Shown one piece after another: positions 9,147-19,378 of a stretch of DNA of 64,000 bases. The position numbers were made by a program, and so were the translations under genes. The stretch covers positions 56,840 through 120,839 of the forward strand of contig CASGAP010000014.1 of the NCBI GenBank assembly GCA_949299515.1. Reading direction: 5' to 3'. The stretch's first letter is position 1, and each line of letters begins with the position of its first letter. This DNA is from an uncultured Desulfovibrionaceae bacterium. Its GTDB lineage: Bacteria > Desulfobacterota > Desulfovibrionia > Desulfovibrionales > Desulfovibrionaceae. A model generated the notes under the pieces. The model did not search any database, was not told where the DNA came from, and saw only the letters and a list, made by a program, of their open reading frames with translations.

Positions 9147-9623
9147 TCAGGTTATGTACGAAGCGACGACTTGGCGGCAAATGTCCCAGGCTTTGTTGAC
9201 TACGGCAAGGTGTTCGTCTCTGCTGACGCTGACTGTTTTGTCGTCAACGTCTTTGGTTATCACAAGTTCTATGCTGCCGGGAATGTATAAAAAATGGAGG
9301 TTGGCATTAAAGGCTTTGCACAGCTCTTTTTGCAGATGGCGGAGCATGGGCGTGTCCTGTCCGCGCACGCAGAAATTTGTCCACAGTTCGCGGGCCACGC
9401 GGGTAATGACAAAAGCTTTGCGGGCTTCCGGGTCTTTAAGTTCTTCGTTGGATAAAAGGCGTCTTGTCTGTTTGTGATAGATAATGGTGCGCGTTTCCAC
9501 CAGCTGTTTTTCGTATTGGTGGATGCCGCTGCGTTTTTGATACTGGGGCAGACCCTGCAAAAGGGCTGTAATGCTTTTTTGCTGGATTTGCGCCAATGTT
9601 TGTTTATCTGTCGTGTCAGACAT
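9147..9623 (-). CDS. uncharacterised 158-residue protein
   Basis: I do not recognise the family. The protein is soluble, with a basic N-terminal half rich in Gln, Lys and Arg (LPQYQKRSGIHQYEKQLVETRTIIYHKQ) and a C-terminal half of mixed alpha/beta character (LHFLYIPGSIELVITKDVDDKTVSVSRDEHL). The start chosen, ATG 9623, has AAGGA eight bases upstream; upstream in-frame codons lack a ribosome site. It is divergent from ftsY, with which it shares the 150-base spacer. It is probably lineage-restricted; no function is claimed. Confidence 0.75.
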   Translation of the reverse strand: MSDTTDKQTLAQIQQKSITALLQGLPQYQKRSGIHQYEKQLVETRTIIYHKQTRRLLSNEELKDPEARKAFVITRVARELWTNFCVRGQDTPMLRHLQKELCKAFNANLHFLYIPGSIELVITKDVDDKTVSVSRDEHLAVVNKAWDICRQVVASYIT

Positions 9624-9774
9624 GGTTTTGTCCTTGCGTGGTATACTTAAGATTGTATCGGACCGTATTGCGGACAGTTTAGAATTTTTTGCAAAAAAAG
9701 GGAAGTTTTTATTCTGTTCAATTTTAATGTTGTATGTTATAAAAGGATTGCAACAGTATAAATCGGAGGACAAA

Positions 9775-11076
9775 ATGGGCTTTTTTTCTGCAGTGAAAAA
9801 ATTTTTCGGTTCTCAGGAACCGCCGAAAGAAAATACAGGCAAGGCACAGGCCGAAGCGCTTTCCGCAGGAGATGCGGAACAGTTCACCGTGCGGCTCAGA
9901 CAGTGCGAGCCAAAGCTTTCCGCTTGGCTGCAGGTGATTTTGGAAGGGGTGGAAAAAGCGGACGGCCTTTTGTGGGCAAGGCTTGGGATTTTGTTCCGTG
10001 CCCTTGAAATTCCCGAAAGCGAAGCCGAGGCTTTTATTACTGATTTTCGTGTGTGGACGGAAAAAATGGAATACCGCTATGTGGCGGATTTCCGTTCCGA
10101 ACTGCAGTACCGTCTGGCACTTGCCCTGGACATGGAAGACGAGGAAAGCGAAAAAGACCTTGTGTTTGCCAAGCTGCAGAGCGGGCTTGAAAAAACCAGA
10201 AATCAGCTCGGCAAAGGCCTGCAGGCGGTTATTTCCGGACACAGCAAAGCCAATGAGGCATTTTTTGAGGATTTGGAAGAACTGTTCATTATGTCCGACA
10301 TGGGGGCGGAGCTTTCTCTGCAGCTGGTGGAAAAACTGCGCCGTCACGCCAAGCAGAACAATATAGATGGCACTGCGGAGCTTTTGCCTTTTCTGCAGCA
10401 GGAAGTGCGCGAACTTTTTAAAACGCCGCGGCGCATTGCGGCGGTCAATCCGCCGGAAGTGGTGCTGCTTGTGGGCGTAAACGGCGTGGGAAAAACCACG
10501 ACCATAGCCAAGCTGGCTTACAGGGCAAAAATGCAGGGCAAAAAAATTCTGGTGGCAGGGGCGGATACCTTCCGTGCCGCGGCCGTGGAACAGCTTGAAG
10601 AATGGGCAAAACGCATCGGTGTGGATTTTTATTCCAAAGGCAGCGGAGCAGACCCTGCGGCCGTTGCCTACGAAGCCATGGACAAGGCTTTGGCCGGCGG
10701 GTACGATTTGGTTTTTATCGACACGGCGGGCCGCCTGCACAATAAAAGCAATCTTATGGACGAACTGCAGAAGATAAAAAATGTTCTTGCCAAAAAACAC
10801 GAGGGCGCGCCGCACAGGAGCATTTTGGTCATAGACGCCACCACGGGACAAAATGCCATTCAGCAGACAAAAGTATTTAAAGAAATAGGCGGGGTGAGCG
10901 AAATTATCCTTACCAAACTGGACGGTACGGCAAAGGGCGGGGTGGCCATGGCCGTTGCCAATACGTTTGAAGTGCCCATAACCTTTGTGGGACTCGGAGA
11001 AAAAATGGAAGATCTGCGGCCGTTCAATCCGGACGATTTTGCCAAAGCACTGCTCGGCAGTCCCGAAGAACAATAA
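9775..11076 (+). CDS. ftsY: signal recognition particle receptor FtsY
   Basis: SRP receptor GTPase that docks ribosome-SRP complexes at the inner membrane. Its 433 residues comprise a variable acidic N-terminal region (to about residue 140), the helical N domain and the GTPase G domain with GVNGVGKTTT (P-loop), AGADTFRAAAVEQL, DTAGR and TKLDGTAKGG. A GGAGGA site precedes the ATG at 9775; reading further upstream would run into the divergent promoter region. First gene of the ftsY-pfk-addA-addB run. Confidence 0.96.
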   Translation: MGFFSAVKKFFGSQEPPKENTGKAQAEALSAGDAEQFTVRLRQCEPKLSAWLQVILEGVEKADGLLWARLGILFRALEIPESEAEAFITDFRVWTEKMEYRYVADFRSELQYRLALALDMEDEESEKDLVFAKLQSGLEKTRNQLGKGLQAVISGHSKANEAFFEDLEELFIMSDMGAELSLQLVEKLRRHAKQNNIDGTAELLPFLQQEVRELFKTPRRIAAVNPPEVVLLVGVNGVGKTTTIAKLAYRAKMQGKKILVAGADTFRAAAVEQLEEWAKRIGVDFYSKGSGADPAAVAYEAMDKALAGGYDLVFIDTAGRLHNKSNLMDELQKIKNVLAKKHEGAPHRSILVIDATTGQNAIQQTKVFKEIGGVSEIILTKLDGTAKGGVAMAVANTFEVPITFVGLGEKMEDLRPFNPDDFAKALLGSPEEQ

Positions 11077-11100
11077 CTGTTGACCGCAGGCGGAGGCTTT

Positions 11101-12411
11101 ATGCAGGAATTTGCGATTCAGTCTTTGGGAGAGGCGCGCATCGATAATCCGAAAAATCACAGTACGGTGAGCGATGCGTATATTCCTTTGTATGTTCCCG
11201 ACGAATTTTTGAAAGCCTGCGGGCATACGTCGGAAAATGACGCACGTACCCTGTATTTTCAGGAAGCGGGGCCGAGAAAAAAAATCTTTTTTGCCCCGGA
11301 AAAAACCAAGGCGGCCATTGTGACCTGCGGCGGCCTTTGTCCGGGACTGAACGACGTGATCCGTTCCGTTGTCATGGAACTTTGGCACGGGTACGGCGTG
11401 CGGCACATTGTGGGCATACCGTACGGTTTGGAAGGCTTTGTGCCGGAAAAATACGGCCATGCCCTCATCACTCTGACGCCCGACGTCGTTTCCATGATTT
11501 ATATGCTGGGCGGAACCATACTCGGTTCTTCCAGAGGTCCGCAGGATTTTGACCGCATTGCGGCATTTTTGGAAGAGCAGGGCATTAATCTGCTCTTTGT
11601 TCTCGGCGGCGACGGCACCATGAAGGCGGCGCAGGCCATATCCGCGGCGGTGCGCAGGAAAGGGCTGGTGCTTTCCGTTATCGGTGTGCCCAAAACCATT
11701 GACAACGACATTAATTTTGTGGAGCAGTCTTTCGGGTTCGCCACGGCAGTCGATGAAGCCACCAAAGCCATAGCCGCGGCGCATACCGAGGCCGTCGGAA
11801 TGTACAACGGCATAGGCATTGTCAGGCTCATGGGCCGCGAGTCGGGCTTTATTGCCGCCCATGCGGCGCTTTCGCTCAGTTTGGTGAATTTTGTGCTGGT
11901 GCCGGAAGCTCCTTTTGTCCTGCACGGTGAAGGAGGTCTTTTGCCGGCCCTGAAAGAGCGCCTTGAAAAGCGGCATCATGCCCTGCTGGTGGTGGCGGAA
12001 GGCGCAGGCCAGCATTTAATGCCCGGTACCGGCGAAAAGGACAGTTCGGGCAATGTTATCCTGCAGGATATCGGCCTGTTTCTGCAAAAGGAAATCAAGG
12101 CATATTTTAAAGAACTGAATATGCCGGCGCCCATAAAGTACATAGATCCGAGTTATATGGTGCGCGCCGTGCCCGCCAATGCGGACGACAGGGTATACTG
12201 CGGTTGTTTGGGACGGCAGGCCGTGCACGCAGGCATGAGCGGAAAAACGGAAATGGTGGTGGCCAAGCTTATGGGGCGCTACGTGCATTTGCCCTTTGCC
12301 CTTGTGACGCGGCAGCGCCGCAGGCTTGACACGGCTTCGCACTATTGGTTTTCCGTGCTTTCGGCTACGGGGCAGGGTGCGCTGAAAGGAATGACCGAAA
12401 AAAAGGAATGA
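11101..12411 (+). CDS. ATP-type 6-phosphofructokinase
   Basis: Phosphorylates fructose 6-phosphate in glycolysis. The 436 residues belong to the long group X of phosphofructokinases. Two diagnostic loops disagree in an informative way: GGDGT carries the Gly typical of ATP users (PPi users have GGDDT), while PKTIDND has the Lys seen in PPi-type and trypanosomal enzymes. The Gly-plus-Lys pair is known from TP0108/trypanosome-like ATP-dependent enzymes, so ATP is the likely donor. I start at ATG 11101, after GGAGG. It lies 24 bases behind ftsY and its stop is separated by one base from addA. Confidence 0.92.
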   Translation: MQEFAIQSLGEARIDNPKNHSTVSDAYIPLYVPDEFLKACGHTSENDARTLYFQEAGPRKKIFFAPEKTKAAIVTCGGLCPGLNDVIRSVVMELWHGYGVRHIVGIPYGLEGFVPEKYGHALITLTPDVVSMIYMLGGTILGSSRGPQDFDRIAAFLEEQGINLLFVLGGDGTMKAAQAISAAVRRKGLVLSVIGVPKTIDNDINFVEQSFGFATAVDEATKAIAAAHTEAVGMYNGIGIVRLMGRESGFIAAHAALSLSLVNFVLVPEAPFVLHGEGGLLPALKERLEKRHHALLVVAEGAGQHLMPGTGEKDSSGNVILQDIGLFLQKEIKAYFKELNMPAPIKYIDPSYMVRAVPANADDRVYCGCLGRQAVHAGMSGKTEMVVAKLMGRYVHLPFALVTRQRRRLDTASHYWFSVLSATGQGALKGMTEKKE

Positions 12412-12412
12412 T

Positions 12413-15400
12413 ATGAAAACAAGCCGTTCTCCTTTAAAAAGACTGAATGCATCGGCAGGGTCGGGCAAAACGTATTCGCTGACAAATGCCTTTGTGGATT
12501 TGCTTTTTGACAGCGATATAGCTCCCTGCGAAAGCTGCAGGCCGCGGCGGAAAAATGCCCGTTATGCGTTTTCCGAGCTGCTCGCCATTACTTTTACCAA
12601 TTTGGCGGCAAACCAGATGAAGGATAAAGTCATTCGGATTTTAAAGGAGTATGCTTTTAAAACCGTTCCCTGTGCGGACGAAGCGGAACGGGAAGAAAAG
12701 TCCCGGCAGGCCCATGCCATGCTGGAAGCGGTTTTTCGGCAGTACGGCGCGCTCAATATCCGCACCATAGACAGCCTGCTCAATCAGCTTGTGGGGCTTT
12801 TTGCCTTGGAGCTGGGGTATCCCCCGCAGTTTGAAACCGTGTTCGATTCCGGCGAAGCGGCCAAAGAACTTTATGATATGCTTGCGGCGCAGAGCATTGA
12901 AAATCCGGAATATTCCGGAATGTTCCGCGAGCTTTGCGGCAGTGTTTTCGGCGGCGGCGGATATGAAAGTTTTTTTGCCAAGCAGTCCCTGGCGGAAAAT
13001 GTGCTGGCCTTTGTGCGGTATTCCGTACAGAATAACGTGCTGTTTACGCCGGAGCTTACGGCAGAGCTGGAAGAAGCCCGGGCTTTTTTTTGCGGTGAAC
13101 GGGAACGGGCCGAAAAGTCCCTGAAAGAATGCGCCGCATTGCTCAAAAAAGAAATTGCGCAGAAAGATATTAAGGTCAACAAGCGTTTTCTCGGTCCGCT
13201 GGAAAACGCCCAAAACGGCGATTTTTCTTCCGCATACTGGCAGAAAGGGGATTTTTCCCTGCTTACGGTCAAGGACAATAAAGCGGATACGCAGACTGCG
13301 GCATCACTGTATGAGGACATGAAAACATACAGGGAGCGCTGTGAACGGATCAGCGTTTTTACGGAAAGCTACCGTCTGGCCGTGCCCTGCATAAGGCTGA
13401 GTTCGGTTATCGGCCTGGCGCTTGCTGCTTACGAAAAAAGCAGGCAGACTGTCAATTCCCAAAAAATTCCGTTTATTATCGCCGGCATATTGGGCAGTGA
13501 AAATTTACCGCCCCAGGACGGGTTTCTTCTGCGGAAAAAAAAAGAAGATATTCTGCTTTCCGCGGCGTTCTGCCGTTTGGGCACGCGTCTTAAGCACATT
13601 CTCTACGACGAGTTTCAGGATACGAGTACGGCGCAGTGGCTGGCTTTGAAGGATTTGTCCGCCGAGGCGCTGGCAGGCGGCGGTTCGGTTTTGTTTGTGG
13701 GCGACGTGAAGCAGGCCATTTACGGCTGGCGCGGGGGCAAGGCTTCGCTGTTTGCGGAGGCGCCCGAAGAACTGGATCGGAATTTCCGTTTGCTGAGCAG
13801 GGAAAATCTGCCGTGCAACTGGCGCAGTCTTGAAAATGTCGTTGCCTGGAACAACGCGTTTTTCGGTTTGCTGTCCGATACGGACACCGCCGATATGCTT
13901 TCCCTGCTTGTGCCCCGTTCTTCCCGAGAGGAAATTCCCGCCGATGTGCTGGCTGACGTGCTGGAACGTGCCGCGGACAGCCTGAAAAAGTCCTATGAAG
14001 GCGTCAGGCAGGAGATAGATCCTGCCCGCTTGGCAAAGGTGCGGGGCAAGGGCACCGTACAGGTGCATATGCTCAAAGAATCGGAATACTGTTTTAATGC
14101 CGCCGCTTTGGCGCTTTTGCCGGAAATGGTGCAGAATCTGCACAGGCGTCACAAGCAGTACGGAAAAATAGCCGTGCTGACGGTGAACAACGCACAGGCT
14201 TCCAAAGTGTCGCAGATTTTGCTGCAGCACGGCATTCCCGTTGTCAGTCAGGGCAGTCTGGGACTGAAAGAACATCCCGTGATCGCCGAAGTTATTGCCC
14301 TGCTGCGTTTTCTTGCCGACCCGCTGGACGACGGCGCGTTTTGTCATGTGCTCTTGAGCAGGCATATTTTGCCCGGCGGTTTTTACCGCGCCTGTCCGAG
14401 AAGCGAACTTGCGGATTTTTTAGTAAAAATACGCAAAACGTCCTGTTTTACGGCGTTTAAAGAAGCATATCCCGCGGTGTGGCAGAAATATTTTCATGTG
14501 CTGGTTGACGGCGCAAACCTTGGCACTGCATATGATATGCTGTGCGAACTGTACGGCCGCCTGGGCATTATGGAACGCAATCCCGATGCGCGGGTATATC
14601 TTTTGCGTCTGCGGGAAATAGCGCACCTTGCGGAAGAAAACGGCATTATGGATTTAAATGCGTTTTTGTGCTGGTGGGACGAAAACGGCAGTGCGGAAAA
14701 AGCGCCGCTTCCCGAAGGGCTGAATTCTGTTTCCGTGATGACCGTTCATAAGTCAAAGGGCTTGGAATTTGACGCCGTTATCCTGCCTTTCCATGATTTT
14801 AAAATTGAGCCGTCCGCGGATATCCATAAAATTTATCTGCCTTACGGCGGCAAAGAGTATCCCTTGTATACAAAGCTGAAGCGCGTACACGGCAGGCCCT
14901 ACTTTGAGGCGCTGTTGGAAAAAATTAAGGAATGTATCAATGTGCTGTATGTGGGCTGGACGCGTGCCAAGGCCGAGCTGCATATTTTTCTGCCTGCCGT
15001 TTCGGATCAGGGCAGGGAAAGTTCGTGGATTTTTTACCGTTTTATGCAGGCCATGCTGGCGGAGCTGAAAAATCTTTCCGGCAAAACGCTTTGGGACGGA
15101 CAGCCGTTTGTTTTTGCGGAAAACGAAGATATGCTGCATTACGGCGAAAACATTGAACCCGTGCTGGCGGACAGGAGTCTGCGCATTTTGGAATACGCGC
15201 TCGGTTCTTTTGCTTCCGAAAACGGCGGTGAACAGTTGTCCGGTTTGAGCGCGGACGAATGCGCACAAATAGATACGGCCATGGCCGAATACCTTACAGA
15301 GGGGAAAGAGGGCAAAAAAGCCAGCATAGGTGCGGACGACGTACTCTATGCCGCCCGTATTTTGTCCCGTCTGCTCGCTGCGCAGGCGGGCAAAGCGGAA

Positions 15401-16120
15401 TATAAAGGCCAGCCGTGGGAAAAAGCCGCGGAACGTGCCGATGGCGGCGTTTCGGAAAAAGAATATTCCCTTGAGCACAGCATGGACTGGCTGCCGCAGC
15501 TGCGTATTTTCCGGACCGATTTGGAAGAACTGCAGGGCCGCAGACAGCTTTCGTCCAACAAGCGCGGTACGCTTGTTCACAAGAGCTTGGAGTATTTGGT
15601 TTTTTCCGGAAATCTGCAGGAAGACTGCCGCCGTGCCTGTATGCAGGCCATGAAATTTCTGCCCTTTGGCCGAACCGCGGTGCAGGCGGCCGAAGCGGCC
15701 GGAGGGGACAGCAGGGACGGAAGCGGAACGCCGCGGGAAAGCACTCCTGACGAAAACAGCAGACTGTTTGCGGAAATTCAGGAAAAGCTGCTGTGGGCGG
15801 CTTCACTGCGGGAACCTTACGGCGGCGCGCAGCTGTGGTTTAAATACGGGTACAAGGAACACTGCCTTGCCGACGAAGCGGGCAATCTGTTCCGTGTGGA
15901 CCTTTTGGTGGAAATTCCCGAAAATCTGCGCGGCAAATACGGTGCCGCCTATGTGGCAGTGGATTACAAGACCGGATATCTCGGACAGGATTTGCCGGAA
16001 GAAAAAAATGTGCTGCAGATAAAAAATTACATTCGGCTGCTGCAGGCGGCAACGGGCAAAAAAGCCGCGGGTCTGCTTGTATATTTGGACGCCGAACAGT
16101 GCTGTGCGGTTGAGGGGTAA
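12413..16120 (+). CDS. addA: AddA/RecB-type helicase-nuclease
   Basis: Large subunit of an AddAB-type enzyme that resects double-strand breaks for RecA. The 1235 residues show a Walker A motif (ASAGSGKTYS, residues 13-22), a UvrD-type motif II (DEFQDTS), the GDVKQAIYGWRGG motif III, VMTVHKSKGLEFD near residue 780, and a C-terminal PD-(D/E)XK nuclease with DLLVEIP and VDYKTGY. It is immediately followed by addB, in the reverse of the addB-addA order of Firmicutes. The AddA assignment, as opposed to RecB, rests on the AddB partner and the absence of RecC and RecD. Confidence 0.92.
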   Translation: MKTSRSPLKRLNASAGSGKTYSLTNAFVDLLFDSDIAPCESCRPRRKNARYAFSELLAITFTNLAANQMKDKVIRILKEYAFKTVPCADEAEREEKSRQAHAMLEAVFRQYGALNIRTIDSLLNQLVGLFALELGYPPQFETVFDSGEAAKELYDMLAAQSIENPEYSGMFRELCGSVFGGGGYESFFAKQSLAENVLAFVRYSVQNNVLFTPELTAELEEARAFFCGERERAEKSLKECAALLKKEIAQKDIKVNKRFLGPLENAQNGDFSSAYWQKGDFSLLTVKDNKADTQTAASLYEDMKTYRERCERISVFTESYRLAVPCIRLSSVIGLALAAYEKSRQTVNSQKIPFIIAGILGSENLPPQDGFLLRKKKEDILLSAAFCRLGTRLKHILYDEFQDTSTAQWLALKDLSAEALAGGGSVLFVGDVKQAIYGWRGGKASLFAEAPEELDRNFRLLSRENLPCNWRSLENVVAWNNAFFGLLSDTDTADMLSLLVPRSSREEIPADVLADVLERAADSLKKSYEGVRQEIDPARLAKVRGKGTVQVHMLKESEYCFNAAALALLPEMVQNLHRRHKQYGKIAVLTVNNAQASKVSQILLQHGIPVVSQGSLGLKEHPVIAEVIALLRFLADPLDDGAFCHVLLSRHILPGGFYRACPRSELADFLVKIRKTSCFTAFKEAYPAVWQKYFHVLVDGANLGTAYDMLCELYGRLGIMERNPDARVYLLRLREIAHLAEENGIMDLNAFLCWWDENGSAEKAPLPEGLNSVSVMTVHKSKGLEFDAVILPFHDFKIEPSADIHKIYLPYGGKEYPLYTKLKRVHGRPYFEALLEKIKECINVLYVGWTRAKAELHIFLPAVSDQGRESSWIFYRFMQAMLAELKNLSGKTLWDGQPFVFAENEDMLHYGENIEPVLADRSLRILEYALGSFASENGGEQLSGLSADECAQIDTAMAEYLTEGKEGKKASIGADDVLYAARILSRLLAAQAGKAEYKGQPWEKAAERADGGVSEKEYSLEHSMDWLPQLRIFRTDLEELQGRRQLSSNKRGTLVHKSLEYLVFSGNLQEDCRRACMQAMKFLPFGRTAVQAAEAAGGDSRDGSGTPRESTPDENSRLFAEIQEKLLWAASLREPYGGAQLWFKYGYKEHCLADEAGNLFRVDLLVEIPENLRGKYGAAYVAVDYKTGYLGQDLPEEKNVLQIKNYIRLLQAATGKKAAGLLVYLDAEQCCAVEG

Positions 16121-16123
16121 GAT

Positions 16124-19100
16124 ATGCGCACCTATTGCAGAGAATACCGCCGACAAGGCAAAAATCCGTTTTTTATTGTGCCCTGGAGCGAAGATTATTT
16201 GGAGCGTACAGCCGGGCTTGTCAGGGCTTTTGTAAGCGAAAAGCAGTATGCCATGCAGGATATCGTGCTGGTTTTTCCCAATATGCGGCCCAAGCGTTAT
16301 CTTACCGCACGCTATAAGGCTCAGGCGGCAAAAGAACATAACGCCCTTATTTTGCCGCAGATGTATGCCAATACGGAATTTTACAAGCTTTGCCTGCAGC
16401 ATTTTGAGCGCGGCCTGCCGCTTTTTTCCGAACAGGAAGCGCTGGACAGACACGCGGCATTGTATGCCATAGTGCGGGAAATTGTCGGGAAAAAAGCGGA
16501 ATCGCACTTTTCTTCGAGTTTCGGCGAAGAAACGGACAGCGGTCTGCAGCTTGCAAAATTTCTGCCGTGGGCGTCCAGTCTCGATACATTGTTTGAAGAA
16601 TGTTTCAGGCAGCTTGTTCTGCCCCGTTCCATACGGTATGCCGACGGCGAGGTTTCCGCTTTTGCCCAAAGCCTGCTTGAGGAGCTGGAAGAAATTTTCG
16701 GGGCCTACGTGCGGGATATGCAGGAAAATCTGCGGACAACGGCCGGCTATACCCTGTTCCGCACGGCAAAATACATTGAGGCATACAGGCAGTTTGAAAG
16801 CGGCGGAAGCGTTGACACAGGCCTGCTGCCGTTTTTGCAGACTCAGGATCTTTCCGCCTATTTTGCGGAGTTTATGCCGTTTCTTTTGCGGGGCAAATGC
16901 ATAATTTTTGCGGGATTTGTCCAGCCTTCCAAAGCAGAGGAATGCATTCTGCGGTATTTTTGGGAACACGGGGCGTGCATCAGTTTTTATACTGATCCGC
17001 AGCTGGCCCGAGATCCGCAGAAAAGCCATTATTCCTGCGAAGACCATAAAAAATGGCTGGAAGCTTGGGGCGCGGATACGTATCTTGTGCCTTCTGCCGC
17101 ATCTTCGGAACCCGTGATTTCTTTTCTGCCTGCCTATGACGTGCATTCCCAGCTGGCGGTTTTGGGCGAAGACATAAAGCCGTATCTGGAAAATCTGCAG
17201 GACCGCGACGATTACTGCGCCGTTGTTTTGCCCGAACCCTCGCTGCTTATGCCTGTTTTGCACGAACTGCCAAACAAGAATATCAATATTTCATTGGGAT
17301 ATCCGCTTGTCAGAACTTTGCTGTGGCAGTTTGCCGAAATAATTTTCAGCCTGCAGGAACATAAAAAAGCCGAGCCGCAGGGGGGCTATGCGTATGCCGT
17401 AAACGATGTTCTTGCGCTTTTGCGGCACCCGTATACCAAAATGCTCTTGGGTTCCGCGCCGGAACAGGATATGTCTGCCGCAGAGGAAACGGCTTCTGCG
17501 CAGTTTATCCGGGAGGATTTTCAGGCATGGCGCAGACTTCTGCATTATGCGCAGCAGCGCGTGCGGGAAAAGGGGCTGTTTGTCGGACTGGCGGATTTTG
17601 TCACCGACGAACTTTTTGATCTTGACAATGAAAAGCTTCCTTACGAACTTTCGGAAAATGCCGAGCAGTTTGCGGACGATTTTTTTGCCCGTACCGTGTT
17701 TGCCTGGGAAAATGTCGGCACACTGCGGGAAATGGGCGTCAGGATCAGCGAGCTTATTGATTTTCTGATACGCTTCGGGGCAGGCGTGTGGGCGCGTTTT
17801 CCTCTTGACAAAGAGGGGCTTGCCCGCTTTTTGACCAATACCGTGCCTGCGCTTATGCAAAACGGCATGGCGGAGCAGGAACTTTCGCAAAAGGCGCTTT
17901 TTGGCATTGCACGCGAACTGGCCGCGGCAGAACGCGTGTCCTTTGAGGCGGATCCTCTGACCGGGCTGCAGGTTTTGGGCTTGCTGGAAACGCGTTTGCT
18001 GCGTTTTGACAATGTTTTTGTGCTGGACTGCACCGAACGCAGTCTGCCCGGCGTGCAGCAGCAGGACAAACTTATGCCCGACTCCCTGCGCACGGCTTTC
18101 GGCCTGCCCGACAGGCAAAGCCGTGAACGCATTGCCGCCCATACCTTTTACAGACTCATACACGGAGCGAAAAACGTATACTGCTACTGGCAGGAAGGCG
18201 TGCAGTCATCGGAAATTCAAAGCAGCAAAAGCATACGTTCGCGTTTTATGGAAGAGCTTATCTGGGAACGGGAAAAGCTTTGCCATGCCCGAAAACAGGA
18301 CGGGCAGATTCTCAGAAGCGTATCCTGCAGTCCCGTGGCTCCCGAACGCCGCCGCAAGCTGGGAATTGCCGTTTCTGCCGCGGTTTTTCAGGCTTTGCAG
18401 GAGAATCTGCGGTACGGGCTTTCCGCTAAGGGACTGAATACGTATCTGCAGTGCCCTGCCAAGTATTATTATGCGTATCTTGCCAAAATCAGACCGCCGG
18501 AAATGCCTGAACCGGGCAACAATTATTTGGAATTCGGTTCGCGGCTGCATGGCGTTCTGCGCAGGCAGTATCGGGAAAACAGCCGCATAAACCACGGCAG
18601 GCAGGAATTTGCGGCGCTTATGCGGGATTTTCATGCGCAGTTTTCGCCGCAGAACTGGCAGGAATGTCTTGCGGCTGACAGTTATTTCATGCTGCAGGAG
18701 TCAGGGCCTTTTTATTTGGATAAATACTGGCGGGAACAGGCCGGTAAAAATATAGAAGTGCTGGCGCTGGAACATGAATTTTCTTCGCAGCTGACGCATG
18801 AGGCGTTTTCGTATCCGATTAAGCTTGTGGGCTATGCGGACAGGGTGGACAAACGGGACGGCACTTACTGGATCGTGGATTATAAAACGACCAAAAAAAA
18901 CAAAAAGCCCATGGCGCTTTGGAAAGATACGGATTTTCTTTGCCGGCTGGCAGAAATAAATAAAAATTGGGACAGCAAAAAGGCTGCCGTGTGTTTTGAC
19001 GTACTGGCGGAAAAGGTGCAGGATATTCAACTGCCTTATTATCTGTATTTGTTTGCCAGGGATTTTTTGCCGCAGGAAGGCCACCTTACGCGGGAAACGA

Positions 19101-19336
19101 AAATTAATGCGTCGTGGATTTTCCTCAGCGAGGAGAAAAGCCCCTGCGAAGTTGCGCTGGCGGACGAGAAATTTGCCGGCGGCGAAAAAAATATGTGGGA
19201 TTTGCTGTATGCCGTCCGTGAAACGCATATGGAAACCGTGCTTAATTTTATTCTTAACCATATGGCAAAAGAAAAAATATGGCAGTGCCGCGAAAATAAA
19301 TATTGTTCTTCCTGTCCTTATGCGGAATATTGCTGA
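16124..19336 (+). CDS. addB: AddB-type nuclease subunit with Fe-S cluster cysteines
   Basis: Partner of AddA: an inactivated helicase fold carrying a second nuclease. The 1070 residues lack a Walker A motif, as in known AddB. The C-terminal part shows the PD-(D/E)XK nuclease (VGYADRVDK, WIVDYKTTK) framed by the four cysteines that bind a 4Fe-4S cluster: one in TYLQCPAKYYY before the domain and three at the very end (YCSSCPYAEYC). The ATG lies three bases after the addA stop. The gene ends eight residues or so after the usual family end and directly before a terminator. Confidence 0.9.
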   Translation: MRTYCREYRRQGKNPFFIVPWSEDYLERTAGLVRAFVSEKQYAMQDIVLVFPNMRPKRYLTARYKAQAAKEHNALILPQMYANTEFYKLCLQHFERGLPLFSEQEALDRHAALYAIVREIVGKKAESHFSSSFGEETDSGLQLAKFLPWASSLDTLFEECFRQLVLPRSIRYADGEVSAFAQSLLEELEEIFGAYVRDMQENLRTTAGYTLFRTAKYIEAYRQFESGGSVDTGLLPFLQTQDLSAYFAEFMPFLLRGKCIIFAGFVQPSKAEECILRYFWEHGACISFYTDPQLARDPQKSHYSCEDHKKWLEAWGADTYLVPSAASSEPVISFLPAYDVHSQLAVLGEDIKPYLENLQDRDDYCAVVLPEPSLLMPVLHELPNKNINISLGYPLVRTLLWQFAEIIFSLQEHKKAEPQGGYAYAVNDVLALLRHPYTKMLLGSAPEQDMSAAEETASAQFIREDFQAWRRLLHYAQQRVREKGLFVGLADFVTDELFDLDNEKLPYELSENAEQFADDFFARTVFAWENVGTLREMGVRISELIDFLIRFGAGVWARFPLDKEGLARFLTNTVPALMQNGMAEQELSQKALFGIARELAAAERVSFEADPLTGLQVLGLLETRLLRFDNVFVLDCTERSLPGVQQQDKLMPDSLRTAFGLPDRQSRERIAAHTFYRLIHGAKNVYCYWQEGVQSSEIQSSKSIRSRFMEELIWEREKLCHARKQDGQILRSVSCSPVAPERRRKLGIAVSAAVFQALQENLRYGLSAKGLNTYLQCPAKYYYAYLAKIRPPEMPEPGNNYLEFGSRLHGVLRRQYRENSRINHGRQEFAALMRDFHAQFSPQNWQECLAADSYFMLQESGPFYLDKYWREQAGKNIEVLALEHEFSSQLTHEAFSYPIKLVGYADRVDKRDGTYWIVDYKTTKKNKKPMALWKDTDFLCRLAEINKNWDSKKAAVCFDVLAEKVQDIQLPYYLYLFARDFLPQEGHLTRETKINASWIFLSEEKSPCEVALADEKFAGGEKNMWDLLYAVRETHMETVLNFILNHMAKEKIWQCRENKYCSSCPYAEYC

Positions 19337-19348
19337 CAGAGAGCAGTA

Positions 19349-19374
19349 AAAAAGGGAGCCGAAGCTCCCTTTTT
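19349..19374. terminator. bidirectional terminator between addB and the NSS gene
   Basis: Eleven-base stem (AAAAAGGGAGC / GCTCCCTTTTT) with a CGAA loop, placed between convergent genes. Confidence 0.85.
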
Positions 19375-19378
19375 GTTT

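Noticed and set aside
9724..12015. 763-codon minus-strand frame opposite ftsY and pfk
   Set aside because: Antisense of two secure genes; composition (Arg, His, Phe, Gln) is typical of a complement frame.
12413..19336. addA-addB as part of a defence island
   Set aside because: The genes sit in a housekeeping operon with ftsY and pfk, with no restriction, toxin or other defence genes near. DNA repair is the simpler role.
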